A stretch of DNA of 64,000 nucleotides, from NCBI RefSeq assembly GCF_016807185.1, contig NZ_JAEVYN010000001.1, forward strand, positions 806,001-870,000, in the 5' to 3' direction. Origin of the DNA: Leptolyngbya sp. Cla-17 (GTDB lineage: Bacteria > Cyanobacteriota > Cyanobacteriia > Leptolyngbyales > Leptolyngbyaceae). Shown piece by piece: positions 52,530 to 61,137 of this stretch (within the stretch, counting starts at the first letter, position 1; each line of letters starts with the position of its first letter). The position numbers were made by a program, and so were the translations under genes. Below the pieces are notes generated by a model. The model did no database searches. It saw nothing but the letters and a program-made list of their open reading frames with translations, and had not been told where the DNA came from.

Positions 52530-53909
52530 CTAAATGACTTGCTTTAATACCAACGCTCCCATAACAGATGCAATGCCAATGATTGGTAGATCAATTTCTG
52601 GTTGCCAAAGGTGCAAGCGGGCAAAGATAAAGGCTTGAATGGGATACAGAAACCAACCAACCGCAGCAATCCCTACGATCGCGCCAAATTCACCCCCAAA
52701 GTAGTAGCCTCCAAACACAGTCATAAGCTGAATGCCAACCTGAGTGCCGTGCAGCAAGGGAAGGAGAGAAGTTCTGCCCTGAGCCATTAACACATCCATG
52801 TACGTGTAGCCTAGAACAGTCACCAGTGCGCCGACTGCCAAAATTTGCAGCATCCAGCCAGCATCAGCGTAGCGATCGTCATACAAAAAATGAATTAAAG
52901 GTTTACCCAGAAAGATAAAAAATAGGCAGGCAAGCAGATTGATGCCATTCAAAACAAGGCGCGATCGCCTTAAAACAGGACGCAGCCGTTCGGGGCGATC
53001 GCGCACCAACTCTGAATAGGATGAAAACAAAACCCGAGACCCTAAAACCAGGATCACCTCATTTGCCGCCCGTGACAGAGTTTGAGCTTGAGTGAAAATT
53101 CCAAAAAAGCCAACGCCTAACAAGCTCGGAATGATTAAGTTGTTGCCTTGAAGCGCAAAAAAGGTTAGTACCGTACTGAAAAATATCCATTGACCAAAGC
53201 GAAAAATTTCATTAACCGCCTCTTGCTCCAACTCAAAGCGGTTGCGGATTCCTTCCATAACGGTGTGGCTTAGGCTAGTTCTAATGATTGAACTGGTAAA
53301 CGTGCCTAGCACTAACGCCCAAACTGCAAGTTCTTGTGGAGCTTTGGCTGTATAAGCTATCCATGCTCCCGCAACGGTTACGAGCATCGCTATCAGTTGA
53401 GTACTCAAATCTAATAGAGTCAACCGTTTCAATGAAAGCTGACGGTTTGCTGTTGCCATGTTTGTTGAGAGCAAGCCGTCGATCACGGTTGTAAAACCAA
53501 CGACTGGCAGTAAGTATTGCAACAGGGGTTCTTTATAAAAAGAAGCTGCTGGCATTGCAATTAAGCAAGCACAAATCCATAGAACCAAGCCCCGAATAAC
53601 TTGCATGGTCCAGGCTGTGTTCAGAAATTTAGGATCATCCCCACGCTTATTTTGAATAATGCTGATATTAATGCCAATATCTGAAAACATTTGAAGAGCG
53701 GTGATAAAGGTGTAAATCAACGCCATCAACCCAAATGCTTTAGGGAAGAGTAACCGTGCCAACAGAAAGTTGTTTCCTAAACGAACAACTTGACTAATTG
53801 CATATCCCCCGAGAGTCCAAACTGAGCCTTTAATGACTCGTTGCATCAAAGACTTGGACTGATTAGTCAGCAGTTCATCCGGCTGTTTATCGGTAGAACC
53901 TTCAGTCAT
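52530..53909 (-). CDS. Polysaccharide flippase (Wzx/RfbX-like, MOP superfamily)
   Basis: This 459-residue integral membrane protein has about 12-13 transmembrane helices and starts its core with VIKGSVWTLGGYAISQVVRLGNNFLLARLLFPKAFGLMAL, characteristic of oligosaccharide flippases. It moves lipid-linked sugar repeat units across the membrane for exopolysaccharide or O-antigen assembly. With the glycosyltransferase at 50106 it suggests a small surface-polysaccharide locus. No polymerase gene is visible. Confidence 0.9.
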   Translation of the reverse strand: MTEGSTDKQPDELLTNQSKSLMQRVIKGSVWTLGGYAISQVVRLGNNFLLARLLFPKAFGLMALIYTFITALQMFSDIGINISIIQNKRGDDPKFLNTAWTMQVIRGLVLWICACLIAMPAASFYKEPLLQYLLPVVGFTTVIDGLLSTNMATANRQLSLKRLTLLDLSTQLIAMLVTVAGAWIAYTAKAPQELAVWALVLGTFTSSIIRTSLSHTVMEGIRNRFELEQEAVNEIFRFGQWIFFSTVLTFFALQGNNLIIPSLLGVGFFGIFTQAQTLSRAANEVILVLGSRVLFSSYSELVRDRPERLRPVLRRSRLVLNGINLLACLFFIFLGKPLIHFLYDDRYADAGWMLQILAVGALVTVLGYTYMDVLMAQGRTSLLPLLHGTQVGIQLMTVFGGYYFGGEFGAIVGIAAVGWFLYPIQAFIFARLHLWQPEIDLPIIGIASVMGALVLKQVI

Positions 53910-54431
53910 TGGTATAATCCTAAGCTTTTAGTGTGTTTCTCAAATAGGCGCGCTATCAGGCAGGCGAGATTGAGGAATGCTAGCTAAAAGTAGCATATCC
54001 TCAATCAATCAGGTATCAGGTGATACCGGATAGAAATGAATCCTCCGTTCTAGTATGACCACATTGATCGATGAACTTGCGTTTAGTTTTCCCATTTTTC
54101 TTAACCCTTCACAGTTGCTACGCTAAATCAGCAATCATCCTTACTTATACTTCAAACAATTTTGCGATCGCGCCCAGCAAGCGATAAAAAGTGGCTCACA
54201 TTTAGCCCTTCACCTACCTAGAGACTTGAGTCAATAGTGCTACTGTCTTGACCAAAGTTTTTGGATCGATTGGTTTGGCTAGATGACACTAAAATTCTGG
54301 TTAATGCTTGCTGCTGGTCAAGTTTGCTGGCATCAGCAATGAGCGCGATCGCGGAGTTGTTTGAAGCTGAATAAAACCTAAGCGAATCTGCTGCTGCAAC
54401 AGTTCAAAGCTGTCGCAGTTCGGCTCAACGT
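53910..54431. other. Long gene-poor region with a possible gene remnant
   Basis: About 520 bases without a supported gene. On the minus strand, about 54222-54401 is an open stretch with no start codon that ends LIADASKLDQQQALTRILVSSSQ...; the phrase could be the tail of a decayed receiver-type or other regulator gene. It contains two HIP1-like sites. Otherwise I see nothing. Confidence 0.3.
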
Positions 54432-55037
54432 TTAGGAAGGAACTGCCATTCCTTTTACAACGGCAGGACGAGCTTGAATGCTTTCAAACCAGCGCTTTAA
54501 GTGGGGATGATTGTCTAGAGTTAATCCTTGGAAAGAATATGTGGCAACCCAGGGAAATGTGGCAATATCCACAATGGAGTACTCTTCACAAATAAATTCG
54601 TTGGTTTCTAGCTGCTGATTCAATACGCTATAGAGTCGGAGCGTTTCTTTTTCGTAGCGATCGATCGCGTAAGGGATTTTTTCTGGCGCAAATTTCTTAA
54701 AGTGGTTTAACTGTCCAAACATCGGACCCACACCTGCCATTTGAAACATCAGCCACTCCAGCACTTGATAGCGCTTTTTGGGTTCTGTTGGCATCAGTTT
54801 TCCAGTTTTTTCGGCAAGGTAAATCAAAATTGCGCCCGATTCAAACATTGTGATCCCTGTTTCATGATCGACGATCGCGGGAATTTTGCTGTTGGGATTG
54901 ATTGCAACAAACTCCGGCGTAAATTGATCTCTTTTGGTGATGTCAATTTTGTGGACGGCGTAGGGCAGCTCCACCTCTTCCAACATGATGGAGGCTTTGC
55001 GACCGTTGGGTGTGGTGAAAGTATAAAGGTCAATCAT
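54432..55037 (-). CDS. Glutathione S-transferase, Nu-class/YfcG-like
   Basis: This 201-residue protein has a thioredoxin-like N-terminal domain starting MIDLYTFTTPNGRKASIMLEEVELPY and a helical C-terminal domain. The TTPNG segment (T8-G12) is the active-site pattern of the Nu-class proteins YfcG and YghU, which act as glutathione-dependent disulfide reductases or peroxidases. NPNSKIPAIVD carries the cis-proline, and ESGAILIYLAEKTG the glutathione gamma-glutamyl site. It stands alone. Confidence 0.92.
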   Translation of the reverse strand: MIDLYTFTTPNGRKASIMLEEVELPYAVHKIDITKRDQFTPEFVAINPNSKIPAIVDHETGITMFESGAILIYLAEKTGKLMPTEPKKRYQVLEWLMFQMAGVGPMFGQLNHFKKFAPEKIPYAIDRYEKETLRLYSVLNQQLETNEFICEEYSIVDIATFPWVATYSFQGLTLDNHPHLKRWFESIQARPAVVKGMAVPS

Positions 55038-55163
55038 TTAGGTTAAAAGGTAAGGAATAAAATAGCACTGAACGCTTGCAACAGAGCTTGATGGCAGTGT
55101 AGCGCGACCGCTTCAGATTGACAGGTATAGCAGAGTGCGGAGTGTGTATGGGCGCGCGATCGC

Positions 55164-55568
55164 TCATCGAACCCAGCGTCGGCGCAGCAGCGTGACCCAT
55201 GCCCAGCCTGCAAAGCTGCCCACACAATAAGCTGGAAAGTCCGACCAAACGAAAGTGTTGCCCAACACGAGCCGTCCTAAAAAGGTCGCTTTGGCAGCCA
55301 AATACAATGGATTCTGCCAAAGCTGTAAACCCTCCAGAATGCAAGTTGCCAGACAGACCCATAGGGCAACCCAAATAGGACGAATAGCTGGAAAGAGAAA
55401 CGCTCCGAGCAATATGAGTAGAATCTCGTAAGCAACGCTACCAAAAAAGTCATTCAGCCATGTGTCAGCAGCAAATCGTACCCCGTAGCCCAAGGGCAGA
55501 ATGATAAAAATGCTGACTAGCAATATCATTCGGTAAGGAAAATATTGAGCGCGGCGAGACATGTTCAA
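55164..55568 (-). CDS. DUF2809 small membrane protein
   Basis: This 134-residue protein has about four transmembrane helices. It carries the DUF2809 pattern YGVRFAADTWLNDFFGSVAYEILLILLGAFLFP, then LEGLQLWQNP, and LGNTFVWSDFPAYCVGSFAGW. The family has no known function. Its start overlaps the stop of the upstream ABC permease gene by four bases, so it is translationally coupled to it. Confidence 0.85.
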   Translation of the reverse strand: MNMSRRAQYFPYRMILLVSIFIILPLGYGVRFAADTWLNDFFGSVAYEILLILLGAFLFPAIRPIWVALWVCLATCILEGLQLWQNPLYLAAKATFLGRLVLGNTFVWSDFPAYCVGSFAGWAWVTLLRRRWVR

Positions 55569-56392
55569 TCTTGCTGATGGGAAAATTGATAAGCTCCAGC
55601 AATGGAAAGCGCGATCGCCACCACCAGCAAAATTACAATTGAGTACCAGGGAAACTGAGCCAATGGTAAATATGCCGCAGATCGTAAGGCAATGCTGGCA
55701 TAGGTTAAGGGCAACAGATACACAACTACTTTCAGCACGGGTGGCAGCGTTGCCGGATCAAAAAAGGTTGCGCCCAAAAACGACATTGGCACAATCACAA
55801 AGTTGTTGTAGATGCCTACACTTTCTAACGATTTCACGTTTAACCCGACAATCACGCCCAATCCCGCAAAAACAGCGCAGTTTAGCATCACCACTACCAA
55901 AAATAGCGGATTCAAAAAGCTCCAGATTTTGCCCGTGAACAGAATCGCCACGAGAATAACTGACCCAGCCGTGAGCATCCCCCGCACCACGCCTGCCAGC
56001 ATTTTACCCATGTGCAATGCTAACGGATGGACAGGCATCAGCATCAGTTCTTCAAAGGTTTTGGTAAAAAGGCGATCGCCGCAAATCGAGAAGGTCGTTC
56101 CTCCAAAACTAATCACCATCGACGACAGTGCCACCATTCCTGGCAAGATAAATTGCAGGTAATTATCGCCAGCACTCGGTTTGACAGTGGCATCTAAAGC
56201 GCTGCCTAAGCCCAAGCCAAATCCAACAATATAAATCAACGGCGATACCAAACCCGATGCGGCGACTTGCACTAAACGCACCCGCAAATCTAGCCAATCG
56301 CCCCAAAACACGGTCAATGTGTCATTCCACAGAGTTTGCCAGCGCGATCGCGGAGTGTTTTTGCGGATTGCAGTAGAAAACGGATCGCCCAC
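55565..56392 (-). CDS. ABC-2 type transporter permease
   Basis: This 275-residue membrane protein has six predicted transmembrane helices and matches the ABC-2 exporter permease family (DrrB/NodJ-like): DSALDATVKPSAGDNYLQFILPGMVALSSM, SFGGTTFSICGDRLFTKTFEELMLMPVHPLAL and the late segment FLGATFFDPATLPPVLKVVVYLLPLTYA. A GTG starts translation. No ATPase gene is adjacent, so the partner must be encoded elsewhere. The substrate could be lipid, sugar or peptide. The DUF2809 gene follows with overlap. Confidence 0.88.
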   Translation of the reverse strand: MGDPFSTAIRKNTPRSRWQTLWNDTLTVFWGDWLDLRVRLVQVAASGLVSPLIYIVGFGLGLGSALDATVKPSAGDNYLQFILPGMVALSSMVISFGGTTFSICGDRLFTKTFEELMLMPVHPLALHMGKMLAGVVRGMLTAGSVILVAILFTGKIWSFLNPLFLVVVMLNCAVFAGLGVIVGLNVKSLESVGIYNNFVIVPMSFLGATFFDPATLPPVLKVVVYLLPLTYASIALRSAAYLPLAQFPWYSIVILLVVAIALSIAGAYQFSHQQD

Positions 56393-56649
56393 GGCTATGC
56401 CTCATCAGGTCAAGTTTCCATCATTGTGCCACTAGAGAATCCACTTCTTCTAAAACCCAATCGCTTTCTAAGGCGTTGTACCAAAACTCACTCACTATCA
56501 TCGATCTCAAAATCAGCAACCCAGCTATGACTCGGTATGAGTCACCCCTCTAGGGAATTACCTTCGTAAATTCAGGTTGCTTCTTATGAAAGAGGTCTCC
56601 CAAAGTTTGGCTTTGTAGGCTAACGGCTGTACATCTCATATTTGTTTGG

Positions 56650-57480
56650 ATGAATCCCATGGCTAGCAAGCAATCTAAAGAAACGGATACAAAGCAGAAG
56701 CAGGCTCATCAAGAAGATGCTAAGGAGCAAAAATCTAGCAAGCATGAGCAACAAAATTCTTCCAAAGCGATCGCGGGTGACGCTGAAAGTGAATCAGACA
56801 CCAACCAAGAATTGAATGAACTAATCGAGACGCTCAACGGCGATCTCAGCAGCGTCGAGCCAGAAGCTGCACTAGGCATTATTGATCAGTGGCATGGATT
56901 TCTCAACAAAGCAAAAGAGCCAGGGTTAAAGGAAATCGCTAGTAGCTTGAAACAGCTTCAAAAGTTGATGAAAAGTGGTAAGGCAGATGCCCACGAGATC
57001 GGTGAAATATTGGAGCAGTTGGGTGAGCAAACTAGTGAATGTGTTTCTGAAGCAGATAAGAGTGCAAAACCAACCCTGCAAAAGCTGGGTAAGCAACTCG
57101 CCCACGTTGGCGCTTCAATTAACAAGGCAGACAACCAAGAACATCTGGATGAGATCAATTCTTTGATTGAAACCCTAGACGGCGAGAAAATTGCCTCTCT
57201 GAAATCTGAAGATTCTGCTGCTGCCATTGATATGTGGTATGGCATGGTACACAAAGCCGAAGGTGAGCAATTTAAGGAAATCGCCAGCGGTTTGAAAGAA
57301 CTGAAGCAAGTGCTAAAACGCAGTAAAGCGAAGCCTGAAGAGATCTCGGAAGTGCTAGCTCGTCTGGGTGAGCAAACTGCTGAAATCGCTTCTGAAGCCC
57401 CTCTCGGCTTTAAAACTGTGGTGCAAAAGCTGGGCAAACAGTTGAGCAAAGCAGCCAAGGCGATCGAGTCTGCTGAGTAA
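56650..57480 (+). CDS. Unknown acidic helical protein with a tandem duplicated module
   Basis: I do not recognise a family for this 276-residue protein. Residues 1-50 are lysine, glutamine and serine-rich and probably disordered. Residues about 54-157 and 168-272 are two copies of one helical module, sharing ELxxLIETLxG, (A)AxxIDxWxGxxxKAE, KEIASxLKxLxxxxK and LGEQTxExxSEA...LQKLGKQL. Coiled-coil or four-helix-bundle structure is likely. No signal or membrane segment is seen. ATG at 56650 or 56659 may be the start. Confidence 0.75.
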   Translation: MNPMASKQSKETDTKQKQAHQEDAKEQKSSKHEQQNSSKAIAGDAESESDTNQELNELIETLNGDLSSVEPEAALGIIDQWHGFLNKAKEPGLKEIASSLKQLQKLMKSGKADAHEIGEILEQLGEQTSECVSEADKSAKPTLQKLGKQLAHVGASINKADNQEHLDEINSLIETLDGEKIASLKSEDSAAAIDMWYGMVHKAEGEQFKEIASGLKELKQVLKRSKAKPEEISEVLARLGEQTAEIASEAPLGFKTVVQKLGKQLSKAAKAIESAE

Positions 57481-57503
57481 TTATTCCCTTATAAACATCT
57501 AGA

Positions 57504-57543
57504 CAAGGCTCCTGATTCATGGGAATTGGGAGCTTTGTTGAAT
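57504..57543 (+). terminator. Possible terminator after the duplicated helical protein
   Basis: CAAGGCTCC (57504-57512) pairs with GGAGCTTTG (57529-57537), with one G-T pair, followed by TTGTTG. The T tract is weak. Confidence 0.35.
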
Positions 57544-57632
57544 TGTATTATCCAACTGGGGGACTGAACCCTTGTCAAACTGAGTGCGTCAAAGCGATAG
57601 CATGAAGGCAATTTCTTTTTTTGCCCTTCACC

Positions 57633-58685
57633 ATGAGTGATTCTGAATCATTCCCACCTGCCGCATCACCTTTGTTAGCAGTGACTTACACAGATATTGA
57701 GGCCGCAGCCACTCGACTTCAGGGGCACGCCCATCGCACTCCCGTTTTCACTTCAACGACGGTTGATCGCCGGGTGGGCAGTCAGGTCTTTTTTAAATGC
57801 GAAAACTTTCAGCGGACGGGTTCCTTCAAATTTCGCGGAGCCTATAATGCGTTGGCGCAGTTGTCGCCAGAACAACGGCAGCGAGGAGTGATTGCTTATT
57901 CATCGGGCAACCATGCTCAGGCGATCGCGTTAGCCAGTCGATTGCTTAGCATTCCTGCCAGGATTGTGATGCCTGCGGATGCTCCAGCGGTGAAGCAGTC
58001 TGCCACCCGTGACTATGGTGCGTCAGTATTGCTCTACGATCGCGAAACGATGAACCGAGAAGAGCTGGGAAAAACCTTGGCGGCTGAACGCGGATTGACT
58101 TTAATTCCACCTTACGATCACCCGGCTGTAATTGCCGGACAAGGAACCACCGCAAAAGAACTGATTGACGAGGTGGGCGAATTGGATGTGCTGCTGGTGT
58201 GCTGTGGCGGCGGTGGACTGCTTTCTGGCTGTGCGATCGCGGCTCATACCTTATCACCCCGATGCCAAGTGGTGGGGGTGGAGCCAAAACGAGCCGATGA
58301 TGCCACGCGATCGTTCTACAGCAAAACTCTGCAAACAGTGCATAATCCTGACACGATCGCCGATGGCGCTCGAACCCCTTGCCTAGGCACTTACACCTTT
58401 CCCCTTGTCCTCAACTATGCAGCCGATATGGTCACTGTTTCCGAAACCGCAATTCTTCGCAGCATGTTCTTTTTATGGGAACGTTTGAAAATTGTGGTGG
58501 AGCCGACTGGAGCGCTTGCCGCCGCCGCTCTGCTAGAAGGCGTGCTTCGGTTGCCTAACGCCCGCATTGGTGTGATTATTAGTGGCGGCAATGTGGATTT
58601 GAAACAGGCAGGAAAGTTGTTATCCAGAGCATCGCAATCTAAAAAAGCGGTGTCTGAAAAGCCGTTAGCCCAGGAGTTAAGTTAG
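57633..58685 (+). CDS. Threonine/serine dehydratase-like PLP enzyme
   Basis: This 350-residue fold-type II PLP enzyme deaminates threonine or serine, or racemises serine. The PLP lysine is in FQRTGSFKFRGAYNAL (about residue 66), SSGNHAQA binds the substrate carboxylate, and the glycine loop GGGGLLSG holds the phosphate. It lacks the C-terminal ACT regulatory domain of biosynthetic IlvA, so it is closer to catabolic TdcB or serine racemase. The ATG at 57633 is chosen over a TTG at 57621. Confidence 0.9.
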   Translation: MSDSESFPPAASPLLAVTYTDIEAAATRLQGHAHRTPVFTSTTVDRRVGSQVFFKCENFQRTGSFKFRGAYNALAQLSPEQRQRGVIAYSSGNHAQAIALASRLLSIPARIVMPADAPAVKQSATRDYGASVLLYDRETMNREELGKTLAAERGLTLIPPYDHPAVIAGQGTTAKELIDEVGELDVLLVCCGGGGLLSGCAIAAHTLSPRCQVVGVEPKRADDATRSFYSKTLQTVHNPDTIADGARTPCLGTYTFPLVLNYAADMVTVSETAILRSMFFLWERLKIVVEPTGALAAAALLEGVLRLPNARIGVIISGGNVDLKQAGKLLSRASQSKKAVSEKPLAQELS

Positions 58686-58850
58686 TGGGCTAACCTCAAT
58701 GCTACTTTCTTCCAGTGGGAATCTTCCTTAAGTTGTCTCACCCTGTCATTTGCATAACGCTAATTTTTCTCTATCTTTTGGTAATGTGCTGAACAGCTTG
58801 TTTAAGCTAACCTGCATTGTGAATCATAATATTAGGAGATTGCTGAACCT

Positions 58851-59207
58851 ATGGGTTTCTTACAAAGAATTTTTGGTGGAAAGAAGGCTGAATCTGCTCC
58901 TGCGGAAGCGGCGGCTCCTGCGGAAGCGGCTCCTGCAAATGCTCCTACAGGTAGTGCTATTCCTGCTGAGCGTGTGGGTTTGGATGGAGAATATGACCAA
59001 AGTGGTTTGGCGAAGCGCGTTGCTAAAGCGTTTGATGACGATGGACAAATTGATGATGTTGAAACGCTGTGGGTTGCTCAAACAGGTGGCACTGTTGTAT
59101 TAAAGGGGAAAGTGCCTAGCCAGGACTTTTTAACCAAGGCAACGTCTGTCGCATCCAGCGTGAGCGGTGCAACTTCGGTTGACACCAGCGGAGTAGAAAT
59201 CGGTTAA
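58851..59207 (+). CDS. BON-domain protein
   Basis: This 118-residue protein has an alanine, proline and glutamate-rich N-terminus (about 14-40) and a C-terminal BON domain (about 48-118): LAKRVAKAFDDDGQIDDVETLWVAQTGGTVVLKGKVPSQDFLTKATSVASSVSGATSVDTSGVEIG. BON domains bind phospholipid or serve in stress-protection proteins such as OsmY or LysM-BON. There is no signal peptide, so it is cytosolic. AGGAG precedes the ATG. A terminator follows. Confidence 0.82.
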   Translation: MGFLQRIFGGKKAESAPAEAAAPAEAAPANAPTGSAIPAERVGLDGEYDQSGLAKRVAKAFDDDGQIDDVETLWVAQTGGTVVLKGKVPSQDFLTKATSVASSVSGATSVDTSGVEIG

Positions 59208-59252
59208 TAGCGAGTTTGATTCGTTGAGCCGTTTCCTAAAAGATTGAAGAAG

Positions 59253-59283
59253 AAGGCTCAGTACAAAATGACTGAGCCTTTTG
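59253..59283 (+). terminator. Rho-independent terminator after the BON gene
   Basis: AAGGCTCAGT (59253-59262) and ACTGAGCCTT (59271-59280) form a perfect 10-bp stem with an 8-base loop, followed by TTG. Confidence 0.75.
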
Positions 59284-59316
59284 CGTATGATGATGGCAGT
59301 TTAGTAGTGTGGAACG

Positions 59317-59826
59317 ATGGGACTTTTTGACCAAATTATGGGCGCGATCGCTAACCCTAATCAACAAGCGAATCCTGATCAGATGAGCGATATTTTGGGC
59401 ACGGTGCAACAAATCGCTAGCAACAACAACCTTGATGCCGGAACAGGCGAAACGATGGTATCCATGCTGGGCGGGCATGTGCGATCGGCGTTGCAGCAAC
59501 AACAAGCAGCAGGCGGAGACTCTCAAGTAGCGGCGATCGTCAACCAGTTTGGCGGCATTGGCTCCAACCCTGCCGCTGTATCTGCCCTGTTTTCTCCAGA
59601 TCAACAAGCTCAGATTGCCACAGAAATCGCCCAGCGCACAGGATTGCCTGCTGGCACTGTTCAAGGATTACTGGCTTCACTGATTCCAATCTTGCTCAAT
59701 TTGCTGGGTTCTGGCAAAACCCTTGAAGGAAACTCCAATCCGCTGCTCAACAACTTTTTAGATTCCAACAACGATGGCAACGTCGATTTAGGCGATGCCA
59801 TGCGATTAGCCAGTCGTTTTATGTAG
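59317..59826 (+). CDS. DUF937 protein with C-terminal calcium-binding loop
   Basis: This 169-residue protein has a DUF937 domain (about 1-135: MGLFDQIMGAIANP, then LFSPDQQAQIATEIAQRTGLP and LLASLIPILLNLLGS). It ends with an EF-hand or dockerin-like calcium loop DSNNDGNVDLGD (149-160), with D149, N151, D153, N155, D157 and D160 as likely ligands. DUF937 proteins of cyanobacteria have no settled function. It is convergent with the egtB-like gene. Confidence 0.8.
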   Translation: MGLFDQIMGAIANPNQQANPDQMSDILGTVQQIASNNNLDAGTGETMVSMLGGHVRSALQQQQAAGGDSQVAAIVNQFGGIGSNPAAVSALFSPDQQAQIATEIAQRTGLPAGTVQGLLASLIPILLNLLGSGKTLEGNSNPLLNNFLDSNNDGNVDLGDAMRLASRFM

Positions 59827-59847
59827 CCGGAAAAAAGTTTTGAGTGT

Positions 59848-61137
59848 TTAGTAAGCATCTTGGGCACAGCGAAACCCTGCAAAGATCTCTCGCACATGGG
59901 GATGATACCAGTTGCGAAAGGTATTGCGTAAAGCCCACGATCGCGTTGCCCAACTGCCGCCCCGCAACACTCGATGCTGGTCATCAAAATATACCTGGGA
60001 ATAACCCTGGTAAGGGTAGCTAGCAAAGTCTGGATAGCCCTTAAACCATGAGCTAGTCCATTCCCACACGTTCCCCAGCATGTCGTGGCAGCTAAAGGGG
60101 CTAACTCCCTGGGGGTAAGTATTTACCGGAGTGGTCTGCCCGATAACGTGACCGTAGTTGCAGAGTGATGGAGACAGAGCTTCATCGCCCCAAGGATAAA
60201 TTAACGGTGGTTGGGCAGCGCTTTTCCATGCCGCTGCTTTTTCCCATTCGGCTTCTGTGGGCAATCGCTTACCAACAAAGTTGGCATAGGCTTCCGCTTC
60301 ATACCAACTGACCCCGCAAACGGGATGTAGGTCACAAGCTGAGTCATCTGACCAGTAAAACGGCTGAGTCACTGGACGTTGCTGTAGCCATTGCCAACCT
60401 TCGACTGACCAGTAGGCAGCAGTTTTGTATCCATCCGCTTGCATGAACAAACGGTATTGCTCACAAGTGACTGGATACTGATCAATCCAGTATGCTCCCA
60501 GATTCACCCGATGACTGGGGCGTTCATTATCCAGCGCCGCGATCGCCTCATGTCCCATCTCAAAAGCACCCGCCGGAATTTGCACCATTGCAGAGTCAGG
60601 GATGGGAGGCAAGGGGTAAGAGATAAAGGATGAAGATTGGGCTGTTTCTTGCGTTGCTTTGATTGCCAACACTAAGGCGATCGTTTCACAATGTTGGCTT
60701 TCGTGCTGCAATAACCATCGCCACAACCGCTCTTGTTGCTCAATGGGCGCGATCACCAGATAGGCAAAAACCTGTTTTCGAATACTGCCTAAATAATCTT
60801 CGATTTCTGCCAGGTTAGGTAGTTTAACGCGATCGACTTTTGGCAAAACATCCGCTGCAAACAGGCGATGATATTCAGGGAACTGAGGGAGATATCCGGC
60901 GGAGCGCTCTAGCAGCCAAAGTGATTCGGTGTAGGCAATGTGTCCCAAATGCCAGCCCACCGGACTGAAATCTGGATGAGCATGACAACACAGAGTTTCA
61001 TAATCCATGCCTTTAAACAAAGACAGAGTAGACTCGCGGCATTCTGTCATGCATTGGCGCAAGTGAGAAGTGAGGAGCCGAGAACCCACAAGCGGGAGTG
61101 AGCGGCTAGAGATCGTGGGTTTCGATAGTGAGGTCAT
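59848..61137 (-). CDS. egtB: EgtB-type hercynine oxygenase / SUMF1-like non-heme iron enzyme
   Basis: This protein of about 429 residues has a DinB-like iron-binding domain and a formylglycine-generating-enzyme domain. Iron ligands are the histidines in GWHLGH and the HxxxHxE motif LLQHESQHCETIAL. FGE-domain marks are VQIPAGAFEMG, HPVCGVSWYEAEAYANFVGKRLPTEAEWEKAA, GNVWEWT and RVLRGGSWAT. EgtB couples hercynine to a thiol donor through an O2-dependent sulfoxide synthesis step. The start is set at ATG 61137; the upstream ATG at 61206 would overlap egtC by 101 bases. It overlaps the egtC stop by 32 bases. No egtD is present. Confidence 0.85.
   Translation of the reverse strand: MTSLSKPTISSRSLPLVGSRLLTSHLRQCMTECRESTLSLFKGMDYETLCCHAHPDFSPVGWHLGHIAYTESLWLLERSAGYLPQFPEYHRLFAADVLPKVDRVKLPNLAEIEDYLGSIRKQVFAYLVIAPIEQQERLWRWLLQHESQHCETIALVLAIKATQETAQSSSFISYPLPPIPDSAMVQIPAGAFEMGHEAIAALDNERPSHRVNLGAYWIDQYPVTCEQYRLFMQADGYKTAAYWSVEGWQWLQQRPVTQPFYWSDDSACDLHPVCGVSWYEAEAYANFVGKRLPTEAEWEKAAAWKSAAQPPLIYPWGDEALSPSLCNYGHVIGQTTPVNTYPQGVSPFSCHDMLGNVWEWTSSWFKGYPDFASYPYQGYSQVYFDDQHRVLRGGSWATRSWALRNTFRNWYHPHVREIFAGFRCAQDAY

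Noticed and set aside
56421..56501. A 26-codon frame (MIVSEFWYNALESDWVLEE...) just upstream of the ABC permease on the same strand
   Set aside because: It looks protein-like and could be a leader peptide or a gene tail, but it is too short to support without homologues.
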